This document shows positions 34,852 to 47,331 of a stretch of 64,000 bases of DNA, piece by piece (the first letter of the stretch is position 1; the number at the start of each line of letters is the position of its first letter). The DNA is from Lunularia cruciata (Eukaryota > Streptophyta > Marchantiopsida > Lunulariales > Lunulariaceae). A program made the position numbers and the translations under genes. The notes below the pieces were generated by a model. That model worked only from the letters and a program-made list of their open reading frames with translations, had not been told where the DNA came from and did no database searches. Location: assembly GCA_948567375.1 (NCBI GenBank), contig OX419759.1, forward strand, positions 37,290,593 through 37,354,592. Direction: 5' to 3'.

Positions 34852-37033
34852 GTACCAATCCAATAGTCCATCCAACACCCAATGCATTTGATCCATGAAG
34901 ACTTTTGGAGCATTAGTGAGCCTGAAAGGTAGAACTCTCCACTCAAAATGCCCATACCTTGTGTAAAAGGTAATCTTTTGCACATCCTCCCTATCAATTG
35001 GGATTTGCCAATAGCAGCTACAAAGATCCAACTTGGAAGAGTATTGTGCTCCACTCAATTGATCAAGCAAGTCATAAATCTGGGGCAAGGAATATGCATT
35101 CTTCATTGTTTGCTTATTGAGCCCACGGTAATCAATACAGAAATAAAGTCCTCCATCCTTCTTTGAAACAAAGAGTACCAGTGCCCCACAAGGAGAGGTG
35201 TTATGTCATATGAAGTCTTTCTCTAACAACTTTGTAAGTGTTATCCACAACTCCTCCAACTTCTTTGGTGAGAGCCGATAGATTGGTCTACTCACTAGAG
35301 TACTCCTTGGTAAAAACTCAATCTTGAAAGGCATACCACGATTGGAAGGTAATCCCTTTGGCAGATCATCCGGAAACATATCCGCAATTGCTAAACTATC
35401 TGATCAACCATTGCTTGATGAGGCTCTTGCACCTCCTTAAATTTTCCTTGTGAAAATGGCTTGATCCACACCATAAAAATAGACTTATCTTCCTCCAAAG
35501 CTTACTCCATGGCTGCTTCACTAACAAACTTCCCATCTAGGGACTCATTTTTCTTCAAAGTTTGCTCCATGGCTGCTTTCTTGGTAAACTTCCCATCTTG
35601 GGACTCATCCCCCTTCAAGGCTTGCTCTATGGCTACCTTCTTGACAAACTTCCCATCCTAGGACTGATTATTTTTAGATTTCTTACTTAGAGGTGCCAGA
35701 CAACCTAATCATAAATTCCTACCTTGGTGTTATACTTGAATTTATCATCGTGTCCAATCAAATTGAACCTTATGATGTTCAAGCTAAGGTAGTCCTAGAA
35801 TCACATCATAGTGTAGAGGTGCCACTACAAACCTCATACACTCCAAATACTCCTTCCCAATCTTGAAGGTAATAGGATGCAAGGTATGGAATGCAGAACC
35901 CTTTCTACCATCAGCCATCATCAATCTACTTCTAATTACTAGTTTGATATGAATACTCAATTTCTTTGCTACTTGCATAGACATGCAATTCTTTGAACTT
36001 CCAAAATCAACCAAAATCCTACAACCCTGATTAAATATCATACCTTGCAAGTGAAGCAAACTTACATAGGTCAAGCCTCCCATTGGAACTAATCAAGCTC
36101 TCAATAGGCGGCTCAAAATCTCCTACTTGGATTCCTTGTTTCCTTGATCATTCCACTCCACAAACTCCTTCTGGGCAACTTGTTGAGGTTGCACACCTTT
36201 AGCAAGGCAATGTCCCAATTGGCGATAATAAAAACAACCATCATTTTGTTGTAGTTTCTCTCTATCTATAGTGCCAAGTGTTCTCCATTGAATGGCATCA
36301 ATCTCCATTGGTGTCAGCTCTTCCACCCATGTGCAGTGTATTGGTAGGTTCTATGGAGGTCAAGGTCAAGTTCATGACTTCCTCCCAAGTGTTGTGGCTC
36401 TTGCATGGTTACCTCTAATTTGGTTCTTGACTTCAAGCCCCTCACAAATTGATCCAAAGCTTCACCTTCCAGTATATCTAGAATTTGCATGATAGTGTTT
36501 TGGAATTGCGTGATGTAATTTCTTATAGAGCCAATCTGTTTCAACTTTGCCAACCGATTCTATGTAGCTCGTGTGGCATTTATAGCTTAGAACCAACTAA
36601 TTATTGCACTCTTGAATTCTGCCCATATCAAGATTGGTGCAAAAATTTATTGTTCAGCTCGCTCCACTTGGAGTCTCCACCATAGCTTTGCTACTCAATC
36701 CAATTGGCTAGAAACCAAGGGAATCTGGTTTTGCTCATCTTACAAATTGGTAGCTTCAAAATAATATTCACAGTCAAACACAAAATTCTCCACTACACCC
36801 GAGAGATTCTTACCTTCAAATACCTTGGTTTTAAGAAATCAAATTTGATATTCTTCTCGAATTGGTACTCTTTATATGTGCTCTTATCATCAAAGATCTT
36901 GTTTATCCAATAATTGAGTAAGGTACTTGATTTGTTGTTGCATAGCAAGGATAACATCAAGCATTGCCGCCATGGTTGCTACTCTATCAAGCATCCCTAA
37001 TCTATCTAATTTATTAACACATAGAAGCATCAT
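34852..37033 (-). pseudogene. T2 Gag, protease and start of reverse transcriptase
   Basis: Minus-strand reading finds Gag pieces at 36,553-36,314 (helical; a run ending FVRGLKSRTKLEV) and 36,326-36,123 with a damaged knuckle (CFYYRQLGHC). The protease lies at 36,083-35,784 (ILVDFGSSKN, where Ser of the active site is changed to Phe; VILGLP loop). The RT N-terminal half lies at about 35,160-34,852 (LPQIYDLLDQLSGA, SSKLDLCSCYWQIPI, FRLTNAP). It breaks off at 34,851 and continues at 22,703. This is the oldest-looking of the well-defined pol genes except T1. Confidence 0.8.
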
Positions 37034-39256
37034 GTTGTCGGGTTATGGTTTGTGTAGGCCATAAAAAAGTGACTTATCATAGTTTATCTCCATGTTAGTG
37101 GGGTAGGTTGTATGCTAGATCCTATGGAAGAGATGTTGCCATGTGAGCCATCTATGTACATGTATGTGATTGGCCACATAGGTTACAATCTTATCATATT
37201 TGAGGGCTCTGATGAATAAAGATGAGGGTGAGTGGAGAGAAGGGTGTGTTTTAGTTTGGAGAGTCTCGAGAGGAGAAGGACGTTGGGAGTGAGAGTTGTA
37301 GCAAAGAGCAAGTGTTAGAACATCAAAGGAAGCATTCGAGCATGAGATATCCTATGCTCCCGATCTGCCACTCCCAAATCCTTTTCTCATCAGGCTTCAG
37401 ATTTTACACCGTGACGACTTACAGGATTGGTAGCACGTTTTGGGGTGGTATTTGTGGAGTCGGTGATGGGAAACCCAGATCCTATCGTCCTTCCGGTATT
37501 TACTATGAAAATGTCTGGGACTTGACAATATATGTCCTTCTATAGTTGGGGAATGCCTAAATTTTTTCTCATAAGCTTCAAGGTGGAGTTGTGGGGTCCA
37601 TTTGTCAAAAAGTAAAAAGACTAAAGGACAAATGTGCAAGAGTTTGGATCCCAAGAGAGAATCTGGAGTTTTTCTACCATTGGGGGAGTTCAAGGAGGCC
37701 ATTTGGGGAATGAGGGACATGGTTGGAAAGGGGAGATGACAAGCTACAATCTGAAGATAGAAATCAAGCAATTTGAGCTGAGTATAAGAGTGATATGATC
37801 AATTGAGTCAAGGGGGGTTAAATTCATACCCAGGAGCACAAAGTAGTCAATTGAGGGAGCTTCTTGAAACATTTCACTATTTGTCAATGGTATTGGAGAG
37901 TAGACAAAGTTTTTATAATACAAAGTGCAATAAATTCCAGTTTTTGGTCAATCATAAATCAGATCCAATTGATTGAAGTTGAATTTTATGGGATGTAAGG
38001 TGTTGGAGAAGATCTAATAATCAAGTTTGGAGTTTTGGTCACTCTCCAAGTTATGGTTCAAATTTCCTTATGAAAATTTCCAGAGTTGTTGGTGGATAGG
38101 TTTTGCACCTTTTTGTGAAGGTTTCATGTGAATTCTTCAAATAGAGAAATCAGGGTCTTGGATCAAGTATACCTGGGTCTGTAGAGCTTACAAGTTAGCC
38201 CAGCTCAGGAATTGATCTACATCTAGGGACTGGGGTTGGATTAGGCTACCAAAATTTGCAAGATTTTAGAAAAAAAACACAACCAGTTATTGTGGAAAAT
38301 CTGGTTGGTTCTAGATCTGTGAAGAGTGAGATCTGATACAAAACATATTGCTGAAAATACTATCATAAGCTTGGTAGAGCAATTTTATCTTTCATCTTGA
38401 TTGGATATCAATTCTCTTATCTTGTGACTATGATTGAGAGTTTCAAGTTTCCAGAGTATTTGTGAGGATCAAATGTATTTCTGAATCAGAAATTTGGGGA
38501 AAATTTGCCAAGAACCAGGAGCAAACACTAAAAAGAGGATTTCAAAATTAGGGTGAAGTTGCAAAAACCCTGGCCAACTTTAAGAGCTTGTCAGGCAAGT
38601 TGTAGAGATTTGATTGAAGTTTATTTTATATCATTGGAAAGCTTATCTCACAGAATTTCCATTGAATCCTAGGTCACTTGAATCCAAGCTATACAAAAAT
38701 AGTTATTTTCATATGAGCTATGCAGAGTTTTCCTCATCAAAAAGACATAGAAAATCCCCACATGGAGTAGAAATTTGTTGAGATCTGAAATACAGATGGG
38801 AGGAGGCTTGGAGTACAGTTTGAAATGAGCTTGATGACAAAGCAAAAAGGCTCTAAAGCTCTTTTCCAACAAAAAGTACAGAGAGTTTCTGTTCTATTCT
38901 TGTGATTGGATCCTCTCTATGCTTGTATGCATGTTTGTACACCCCATTGGCTTGGATTGGTGTGCGGGTGTTGCACTTAGATAATTTCCTTTTAGGAGTG
39001 CTTTGTATTTCTCCTTGGTAATGCTGGAAGTGATGACCAACAGACAAGGAGTGCATGTTGTGATGACAGGTTAGGTTGCTCGGTACTACCCTTCTCAATA
39101 GCAAAAATATTAGTTACAAGAAAGGAGGGCTTCGACCATAGGGTCACACGCGTGTTCAGTCAAGTCATTATGGGTTTACCTCTAGCCTCTGATCTGTAGT
39201 CTCCACAGCTAGGCACCCTGTGTGTTCCCAAAGAGAGAAAAGAAAAGTACGACAAC
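37034..39256 (+). mobile_element. Repeat B, right copy (uninterrupted, inverted relative to left copy)
   Basis: This 2,223-base unit starts GTTGTCGGG and ends TACGACAAC; with the flanking T and A it reads TG...CA. It is the reverse complement of the left copy throughout. No coding region is evident. It lies upstream of T2 Gag within T2. I see no clear target duplication for either B copy. Confidence 0.75.
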
Positions 39257-39464
39257 ATCCACCATTCTCTATAAGTTACAACTGGAAGCACCAAGGTTCA
39301 TCAGATATGGTGATGATATGCAAAAAAAAATTTCCAAAGTGTGAGGTGATGAATTGTGTGAAACAATGCTTAGCTAGTACTTGGACACAAAAATCCCAAT
39401 GGTTTGGTGGAAGTGGATTTGGTGGTCCATAAATTCCATCCATTACATTCTTGCTTTGATACCA
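39257..39464 (-). other. T2 leader with tRNA primer binding site
   Basis: On the minus strand the sequence just inside the T2 5' LTR reads TGGTATCAAAGC (39,464-39,453), close to the initiator-methionine tRNA primer site TGGTATCAGAGC used by many plant retroelements. This orients T2 on the minus strand. Confidence 0.65.
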
Positions 39465-39865
39465 AGATCAAGAAGAGAAATAAGAGAATGGAAACTCACA
39501 TTGGAGACACTTGAATGTGGGAAAACTCTGAATGCCTAGCATGAGCTTTGGCTTTGGTATTTATAAGTAGCATAAAAGGCCCTTGAGAAGCTTCTCAAGA
39601 AGTTTCCTTGAGTCACTTTCTTAAAGTGCAAGCCAAGTTAACCATGAAGATTCTCAAGAAGCTTCCTTCTAGAAGCCGCCTACTTGGCATGCAAGCTAAG
39701 CTAGTTGGAAGACTCTAGAAGCTACTTGCTTGGGGTGCAAGTTAAGCTAGTTGGGAAGCTTCCCAAGAAGCTTCATAGATACTTATGGAATATTCTAGGC
39801 TAATTTGACTTATTCTCTACTTTGTTAGCCTTACTAAATACATCGTTAAACTCCATATTGTTACA
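39465..39865 (-). mobile_element. LTR of gypsy element T2 (right copy, 5' LTR)
   Basis: This copy matches 13,575-13,972 through the same series of short internal repeats and ends TTGTTACA. It is followed by TTAT and by the second half of the T1 RNase H. Confidence 0.85.
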
Positions 39866-41472
39866 TTATGCTAGTAGGCATATGGTTTTAGCATAAAAGA
39901 ACTACTTTGTCATGGAGAGAGAAGGTTTGACAATGATCTTTGGTCTCAAGAAGTTTAGACACTACTTGATTGGAGTGAAAGCCACCATTGTCATGGATCA
40001 CAATGCTTTGAAGTACATCTTCAACAAGCCTAATGTTGAAGAGAGACTAGCAAGGTGGATGATACTCTTGTGGATGATACTCTTGATTAAGGATAGGCCA
40101 AGGAAGAAATATGCAAATGAAGATTTGTTATCCATGATGGAGATGAACCAATGGATGATTCCTTCTCAGATGAGGAGCTCATGACAATCTCAATCACTCA
40201 AGAGGTTCCAATGGAGTACAAGGAGATTGTGGATTTTGTGACGAGAGGTAACTATCCAAAAGGATGCATGCTAGGGAGAAGAAGGCCCTTGCAGCAAGAT
40301 CTAGACCTTACATAATGGTGGAGCATATTCTTTTTCACCAAGGTGCAGATGGTCTACTTTGAAGTGGGTAAGGAAGAGTCTATCCTACTCATAAAGGAAT
40401 TTCATGAAGGTTTAGTGTGTGGAAGACACTTTGCAAGAAAGGTGATTGCTTTCAAGATTCTAGATGCAGGTTACCATTGGAGAAAGATTTTCAAGGACTG
40501 TCTTGATTATTGCAAAACATGTCATGTTTGTCAAGCTTTTGCTAGAAAGTCTACTTCCGCTCCACCACTTAGATCAATTCCATTGCTAAGACCTTTTGAA
40601 CAGTGGGGAATTGATTTTGTAGGTCCTCTCAATAGAACCCCAAGGAACAATTTGTACATTGTGATAGTTACTAATTGCCTTATCAAGTGGGTTGATGCTA
40701 GACCATTGAGGGACAAGAATGAAGATGAAGTAAGTAGATTTCCTTATGAACGCATTATCACTAGGTTTGGATGCCCTTTGGAGTTAGTTTTTGATGGAGG
40801 AAGAGACTTTACATGAAGCATTACTATAGCCAGGTTACGACATCTCTCTATCACACATAGGGTAACAACATCCTATAAGCTAAATTCCAATGGCTTGGTA
40901 GAGAGAACCAATCAGACCTTGTGCATGATGTTGGCAAAAGATGCAAAAATGGAGGGGGCTAAACATCATTGGGACAAGAGGATTCATGCAGTTTTGTGGG
41001 AGTATAAGACAACCATGAAGACTTCCACCAAATATTCTCTATTTCAATTGGTATACGGTATTAAGTCTACCTTAGCTATTCACTTTGATCTTCATGCCTT
41101 CCAAAGCATTCATATGAGATTGAAGAAAGCACAAAAAGGTGATGCAGAGAAGTCAAGGAAGGATCAACTCATAGTATTGGAAGAGGCAAGAGCAGTTGCT
41201 ATGGTTTGAGTGGAGCAAGCCCAAAGGAAAAAAATAATTTATGACAAGAGGCAAGGCAAGAAGAAGGTGGAGCCTTTCAAAGAAGGTGATTGGGTAATGT
41301 TGTTTGATTCTATTTGATTCAAGAGAGTGCAAAAGAATTTTTTGCCTAAGCACTTTGGACCTTTCATAGCGGAGAAGGTGTGGGGCAATTACACCTATGA
41401 TCTCAAGGAATTGGGAGAAAGACACTTTGATAAGATTAACCATGATAAATTGAAGATGTACCATAAAAGGTA
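39866..41472 (+). pseudogene. T1 RNase H end and integrase
   Basis: The sequence resumes T1 where it broke off at 13,574: YASR-like codons, then VMEREGLTMIFGLKKFRHY and ALKYIFNKPNVE (RNase H). Integrase follows at about 40,360-41,470 with the CKTCHVC finger (about 40,510), GIDFVGP (40,607), LVFDGGRDF (40,786; the second core Asp kept, its context altered) and VERTNQT (40,895). Stops and small losses are frequent, and the region aligns closely with T3 at 19,325-20,950. Confidence 0.85.
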
Positions 41473-41521
41473 GAGAGACCTTCACTTTGAGGAAAAAGTG
41501 AAAACTTAGTCTGGGGGTAAA

Positions 41522-42192
41522 TGTAACACCTTTTGATGCATTTGTAAGGTATTGTGATATTTAGCTTGGTATTACAAGTACTTGAGAGATATTATTTATA
41601 TAGAGATAAAGGATGGTTCTACATTAGTCATAGCTAAGATAGAGTGGACCTTACTTTAGAGGAAGTGGAAAAGATGAGCACCACAATTTTGATTCTAATG
41701 TGTTGACTTGGTATTATTCCTAGTTGTTTGACTTTGAGGAAAGAGTTGAGAACTCTTGGGTCCGCAAGCCTTTTTGTTTTGGATTCTTTTATAGTCCAAG
41801 GACAGCCCATATGAAGGAATCCTTGACTTAGTGGTTGGGTCAAGATAAGATCACATGCTTAGTGGAATATGCCCATGTAGATAGATATTCCTTTATACTT
41901 TTTGACTTTACTTGACTTTTAACCTGGTAGCTTGAGTTACTATGGTAAATAGTAACTTTAGTGCGTAATTATTTCACAAGTATATAAACTAAGGGTGAGG
42001 AAGTACTCATCATCCTTTCACTTTCAATTGTCTCTTTCTCAGTGAGTTCTCTAATGAGCAATGGCTTGAGTCGTGGAGTGTTAGTCTTGGAAGAGTATGA
42101 TGGAGTTGGGGTTCTTTGCCTTCTTATTCCATGGTATGCTACCATAATAGCCATCAGAGGTTCATCCTGAGTGGAAGATAGGCCGGCTCACA
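41522..42192 (+). mobile_element. 3' LTR of gypsy element T1
   Basis: It runs from TGTAACACC to CCGGCTCACA, preceded by the polypurine run 'gtctgggggtaaa', with a TATA box at 41,981. It pairs with the LTR at 7,003-7,690, 34 kb away. Confidence 0.9.
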
Positions 42193-43078
42193 AGTCTTGT
42201 ATATAATTTATTGGAGGAAGGACTTTGGCCATATATTGAATCCTTTGGCCAAGTACCACTTCAAAGTAGAGGAATTCAAATTAACTTAGGAGAAGACCTA
42301 ACACCTTTCATAATATATGTCAAAATTTTAATCAGTTTAAAGAATATCAAGATAAGATAAGGTTACAATCCTAAGTATGTGATGTAGGATTAAGTAGAAA
42401 ATTACCAAGAGACCTCCTAAAGTGACTTTGGTGCAAAGTAGGAAATTGTGTATAAGGCTTTGGCTCGATAATCTACAAGTTCACTTCCTATGCACCTTTG
42501 TGTATGAACCAAAGTTCAATTCTTTGCAATTTTTTATCAATTTGTCTTGAATTTTGATGGGGGAATATGCACAAATAGAGGTGAGGAATTCCAGAATAAG
42601 AATACATGTGCTTGAGTAAAGAATGGTGGATTTGCAATTGATCAGGGTGTTGATTGTTGAAAGTTCCAAAGAAGTGAAGTAATATAGAGAGGAATCTATT
42701 TGGTTTAGAGCATTACCAGTACCATGGAATCAAAAGGCAAGGGCATTTAGACAACCAAAAGGCACAATCCCAAATGGTGTACATGCTTTCGTAGTTGGTG
42801 TCTTCATGGCAGGGTGATCTTTGGGGTGTAGTCAACTATCACCTTCAAGAGTAACTTGGAATTTCTTAGTATGAATGTGATTTTTGTTTTCTTTTTCCAT
42901 AGTGCAGTGCAATGGGTGACACTAACACTCTTTTAGGACTGGTTTTTGCCCAAGAGGTTAAATAGGAAATAATAAATAAAAGATGGATAGAGACACTTTT
43001 CCTTAGTTATTCCTAAATTGTATTTACCAATTTTACTAGTATTTGGCTAGGTCTAAGTCACCATAATTGGAATTACTC
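42193..43078. other. Stretch without a recognised gene
   Basis: AT-rich sequence with only short frames. The first bases share words with the DNA left of T1 (an 'aaggactttggc' run), which suggests both flanks belong to the same old element. Nothing else was identified. Confidence 0.4.
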
Positions 43079-43632
43079 TCCAAAAGATTTCTACCCATTG
43101 AGAACATACACTCACCTATACATCTAAATTGTCTGAGTCCAAAACTACAATAGCATCACAACCAATGGCTATATGCAAATTTGTATCTTGTCCATATAAT
43201 AAGAAGTAGGGAGAGAAGGATACTTGCTAGCTGAACCAATAGCCTATAGCCAACCAAGGTAACAAGAGATCTTAAGCTCCTAAGTAGCCTCTTTGCAAAC
43301 CGTACTTACATAATCCTCTCTTCAACAATCATCTTCCCCAAACCAGCTATCTCATGGTGATCTTGAGATGAAGTACAATGATCAATCAAGGACTTGTCAC
43401 ACAAGACTTGAAACTCTTCCAAGAACTTTGCACTTTGATTAGTCAAGACCTAAATTGGTGCATCAAAACAACTAAGATCTCAATCCATAAAAAAAAAGTT
43501 TCTTCATTGGACTTGTCAAGAAATGCCACTAACTCAATCTACTTGAAGAAGTGCTCCACCATAACCAAAACATACTAATGGTGTCTCACAATCAATAGTA
43601 ATGGTCTAGCAAAGTCCAAACTCCAACAGTAA
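43079..43632 (-). pseudogene. Relic of a T4-type integrase
   Basis: Aligned by eye, the stretch matches 26,155-26,725 of T4 along its full length, from the 'ccgaaagatctctgcc' region to the segment coding for the first integrase core Asp. Most differences turn CG in T4 into CA or TG here, plus small deletions. No long frame survives. It is an independent, much older copy of the T4 family, of which only this integrase piece remains. Confidence 0.85.
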
Positions 43633-45500
43633 TTGTGTTATCTCAATATTGACAAATGCAATATATTGGTATGAAATAGGTCATCTCATCAAGGATACAA
43701 GTTTGAAATGACTAGGCTTGAAGAGAAGTGTCACTACTTGTAGTTTTTTATTGTCACTTGTCTAACCTCTTAGGTAGGAACCACTCCAAGAAGAAAGCAA
43801 TGTCACTACAAAGGCACACATGGGGAATATATAAGAAAAAAATTGTGTTTACTAAAGATAAGTTCCAACTAAACTCTGAATATGATGATCTGGTCAACTA
43901 AGAAGAGGCTACTTCACTATGGATATTCTTACTCCAAAGTTCATATTCTACTCTTCCAAAAGGTATGTCTTTGCACAAAGGTTCTATGCATCAATGATTA
44001 TTCTTTCTATTTGTTTCTGCTAAGTACCATCAACACTACATTTTAATCAAGACACATCAAGGTATTGCTCCAAAGGAATTACTAGGGATCACACACATTC
44101 AACACTCAACATGTATGCTAAAAGGTTACTCTATAATATCAAAAATACCACAATGATTTTTTAAATGAGACCAAGCTAGTCCTTTATACTTATCTAGAAA
44201 ATTTCACCTTGATCCTTCCAAGAAAGATAATCACTTGAACGGGCCCTGGACCTAATATAAACATAGAATATCGAGCCTAGCAATGAAAATCTGAAATAGG
44301 GGATGATTGAGTGAACATGTCCTTCTTAGATCTTGTACCTGCTCCTTGAGTATGTAAGACCAGTGATCTTTGAATCTAAGCTTGTTTTCCTGAGTTTAGA
44401 CCTAGCTCAACCAGAGTTGAGATCAATATACCCATTCCATGTATTTGGCCTTATTGCGGGAAAGATAAAGTGATTAATTACAAAAAGAACTGGTGCTTTT
44501 ATGTGGTGTGAAGTAGTACACTGTGTCGCTTCGAAAGAACCACCTCAAGTAAATCTGGATAATCGGACCTTTGGTGTGATCAACTTGACACACAGAGCGG
44601 GACATGGTGACAACTGAATAAAAGCAAAAGGAAAAGGTCACTGTAGGTATGATCATGTCTTAAGTAGTGCAGTTGGGTCGCGCTCATTCTCTCAAATATA
44701 CTGTATTGCCTGGCCCCGTACTGTACCGGTCCTGTGTCAGTTCTGTTTACATTTCCGCTGCTAGGATTTTGCGTAAAAGCTACTAGGGATTTTGTGCCAA
44801 AATCTTATGGTTTGGAGGGAAGTCGAATCATGAGAACTCCATAAGAGTTGCTTTGGAATCACGTCGAACAATATGAGAGTTAGAGCTTGATGATTTAATT
44901 ACTTTCATTTTTATATTTTGTAAACGTGTGTTCATTATTCTACCAAGAAAGAGCATTAATTCATATAATCAATAAGAGAACAATTACGATACGTCAATAG
45001 TTTATAAATTTGATGACTTGCATAGTGCAAATATCTTAGGTGCAGTAGGGCAGGTTTACCACTTGTATGGCGTGAATATTGTAGATGAAAAAGGGCAAAT
45101 TTCTCATACCAATACTATTGGAATTTTTTAAGTTCATTTTACCTCTTTTGTGTCATCCTTGTAAGGCTTGATGGGGTCTTCCCAGCCTTCGTGTTTTCTA
45201 CGATAGCCTTTTTCTCTTTTGTTGTGTAGTTTCCATAAGTGATAAATACGAGGCTTTGTAATTTAGGGTAGAAGGTTTGGATGTATCCATGAATGCATGA
45301 AGTGTAGAGTTTGGTTGTGGGAGAACATGAAACGCCACTGCAGGATCTAGGTGATTGTCGCGATTGTACTTCAGGATCTTAATCACATCAGCACATCATT
45401 TTGGACCAATGACGATACTGGAAATTCAACGATCTGAAGAACTGGAGAATGGTTATGGTTTGATGGTTATGTACTGAATACAAGAATGTCTTCATAGCGC
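43633..45500. other. Stretch without a recognised gene
   Basis: Short frames only. From about 44,400 the composition changes to more CpG-containing low-copy DNA, which marks the right edge of the transposon cluster. I see no tRNA, tandem array or conserved frame. Confidence 0.4.
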
Positions 45501-46052
45501 GCTTTGAACTTTTTTCGTTCTATGTTGTTCATCAAGAAGGCAATCTAATGGTCTGAGAAACCTCTGAGGAACCACAAATTGAATCAGCCAAATTCAGGAA
45601 GATTATTTTACAGCTATGATGGGTTTCAGCGAAATGAATGGAATCAGATGAATACTTAGATGGATTGAACCCCAAACACATATTCTGGAAAAAGAAATTT
45701 GCAGCAGACCACGAACAGGAAGAGTTTAAGGATCGAGTCAGGAAGAGCAACCTTGGTAATCGGAGTTGCCTGTCGACCTGTGTGTGTTATACCCGTGGTG
45801 ACTGGCGCGTTACAGCGCTTTCAACCCTACATGAAATCCACAGTTGAAAGGGTCCATACCAGGCAACGCATCAGGACACTCTTGGACATTGACAGTCAAA
45901 AGTGAATTCACAGGGAAGAATAGTGAGTCAGAAGATCTTGAGGTAGAGACGGGACCACCAGCTGGAACGTGCACAATTGTCTATTATCATACTAGAATGA
46001 AATATCACGAGAAAACATCTTCTTTATGATGGCACCCATATATCCCTTTCTA

Positions 46053-46535
46053 TCATATTTTTAGGTACCACTTCCATGATGGAATAAAGTTACCCGATGA
46101 AGAATTAAGGAATGCTCCAAGCAACTCAAACATTCTGCCCAGCTGCACCTGCACGATGTTGCAAAAGTAGCTTCCATTAAATGAAGTCAACTGCAGGTTC
46201 ATTGGATTGTGAAGAACCTTAGACGACTGAATCTCTATTGGGAAGTGCAACTTCGAGATACTGACAGGAGACTCGTCCATACGCGAGTCTTCCGAGGTGC
46301 CAATAATTGACAGGCGAAATGCTTGACTGGGAACAGTAGTCAAGTTCGTGCTTCCACAGGGGAAAACCAATTTAACCTGTGGTTTCTCCATTTTATGAAA
46401 AGCGTCGTGGGTGAGAAAAGCCCTTGCGTGAGACCCCTGACTGGGCGACCGATACAACTTGGCGTTTGAATTCATCAAACCCATCATGTGCTGTGTCCTG
46501 ATCTGTCTGAGAAGCGGTCTGAATAGCGAAATCAA
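46053..46535 (-). CDS. Unidentified open frame, possible exon
   Basis: A minus-strand frame of 160 codons with ordinary amino-acid composition, alternating hydrophobic stretches and segments such as KLVFPCGSTNLTTVPS and KLHFPIEIQSS that look like beta strands. It may be an exon of the same gene as the frames at 46,891-47,331, but I could not confirm splice sites. I do not recognise a family. It lies in low-copy DNA 1.2 kb downstream of the peptidase gene's stop, on the same strand. Confidence 0.3.
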   Translation of the reverse strand: MISLFRPLLRQIRTQHMMGLMNSNAKLYRSPSQGSHARAFLTHDAFHKMEKPQVKLVFPCGSTNLTTVPSQAFRLSIIGTSEDSRMDESPVSISKLHFPIEIQSSKVLHNPMNLQLTSFNGSYFCNIVQVQLGRMFELLGAFLNSSSGNFIPSWKWYLKI

Positions 46536-46890
46536 TTTTTTTATATGCTACAGTGCATTTGCATGGACTGGCTCCTGACTAATCTCAACATTTCCAAACT
46601 ACTGTACGGATAACTAGTACTACAGTATTGCATTTCATTGTCAAACAAGTGTCTTGTGCACGTATGGACCTTGAAAAGATAAAAGGAACCTCCGAAGATG
46701 ATTTAATAAATAGTTACAAACCACTCTGCTACAAAATTGCTCGATATGACTCCTAGTAAAGGGCTCTTTTCTTCATAATTCCTTACATGCACAATGTTTT
46801 AATGTTAGTAGGAGTGTATAAGCTTTCAGCAACATATAGGTTGAAACGGACATTACTCAAATCGTAGGCGAAATGGAGATATCTGAATCG

Positions 46891-47331
46891 TCAAAACACC
46901 TTCACCTGAATTGTGCATAGGTCAGTACTAAAACCAGAATCCAAATTGATATCGCATATTCGAAGGATGAACAAGATCTTGATGTTTCCGCGGGCTCCCA
47001 CAAGTTGAGTACAATCAATCAACGTCTGAAACGCCCTTGGCAGAGGGGAGCAGTTGCGCATTTGATTTGAAGACTTGGATATTGTTTCTTGAGATAATAC
47101 TCTCGACAGTAAGAGGACCAATCAAAACTCTGAAATGTTGAAATGACCATGAACGAGGTCCCCGACTGATAATTTCTGTGCTTCCCTGAATCCCATGTGG
47201 AGCACACGCTTCGAATCAAGCGTGGATCTCCCTTTGATGGAGAAAACATACGCGTGAGGTGGGTAACTTATTGAATCGTGAATAGTTACTGAAACAAGCT
47301 TAATCACGATGCTGGTTGTTACTAGTAGCAA
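46891..47331 (-). pseudogene. Unidentified coding remnant interrupted by one TGA
   Basis: Reading the minus strand from 47,331, one frame runs about 145 codons with a single TGA near 47,122. The first part (SVTIHDSISYPPHAYVFSI) and the second (PRAFQTLIDCTQLV, then IKILFILRICDINLDSGF) look like beta-rich protein. The TGA could lie in an intron, because a TTTCAG acceptor-like sequence stands just before it, or the gene may be broken. Upstream at about 47,570-47,480 another frame contains a strongly hydrophobic segment (LLIIIFVSSILYLATTFAV) fit for a membrane anchor. No family was recognised. Confidence 0.3.

Noticed and set aside
22704..39256. The B copies as the two LTRs of one element enclosing T2 Gag
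   Set aside because: The copies are inverted, whereas LTRs of one element are direct, and the DNA between them is T2 in frame with the DNA outside.
13575..39865. Tandem or segmental duplication to explain the repeated 400-bp blocks
   Set aside because: TTAT on both sides, a primer site inside the right copy and continuity of T1 RNase H across the excision show they are LTRs of T2.
47100..47140. In-frame TGA in the remnant near 47,122 as a selenocysteine codon
   Set aside because: Land plants lack the selenocysteine machinery, and an intron or a broken gene explains the TGA better.
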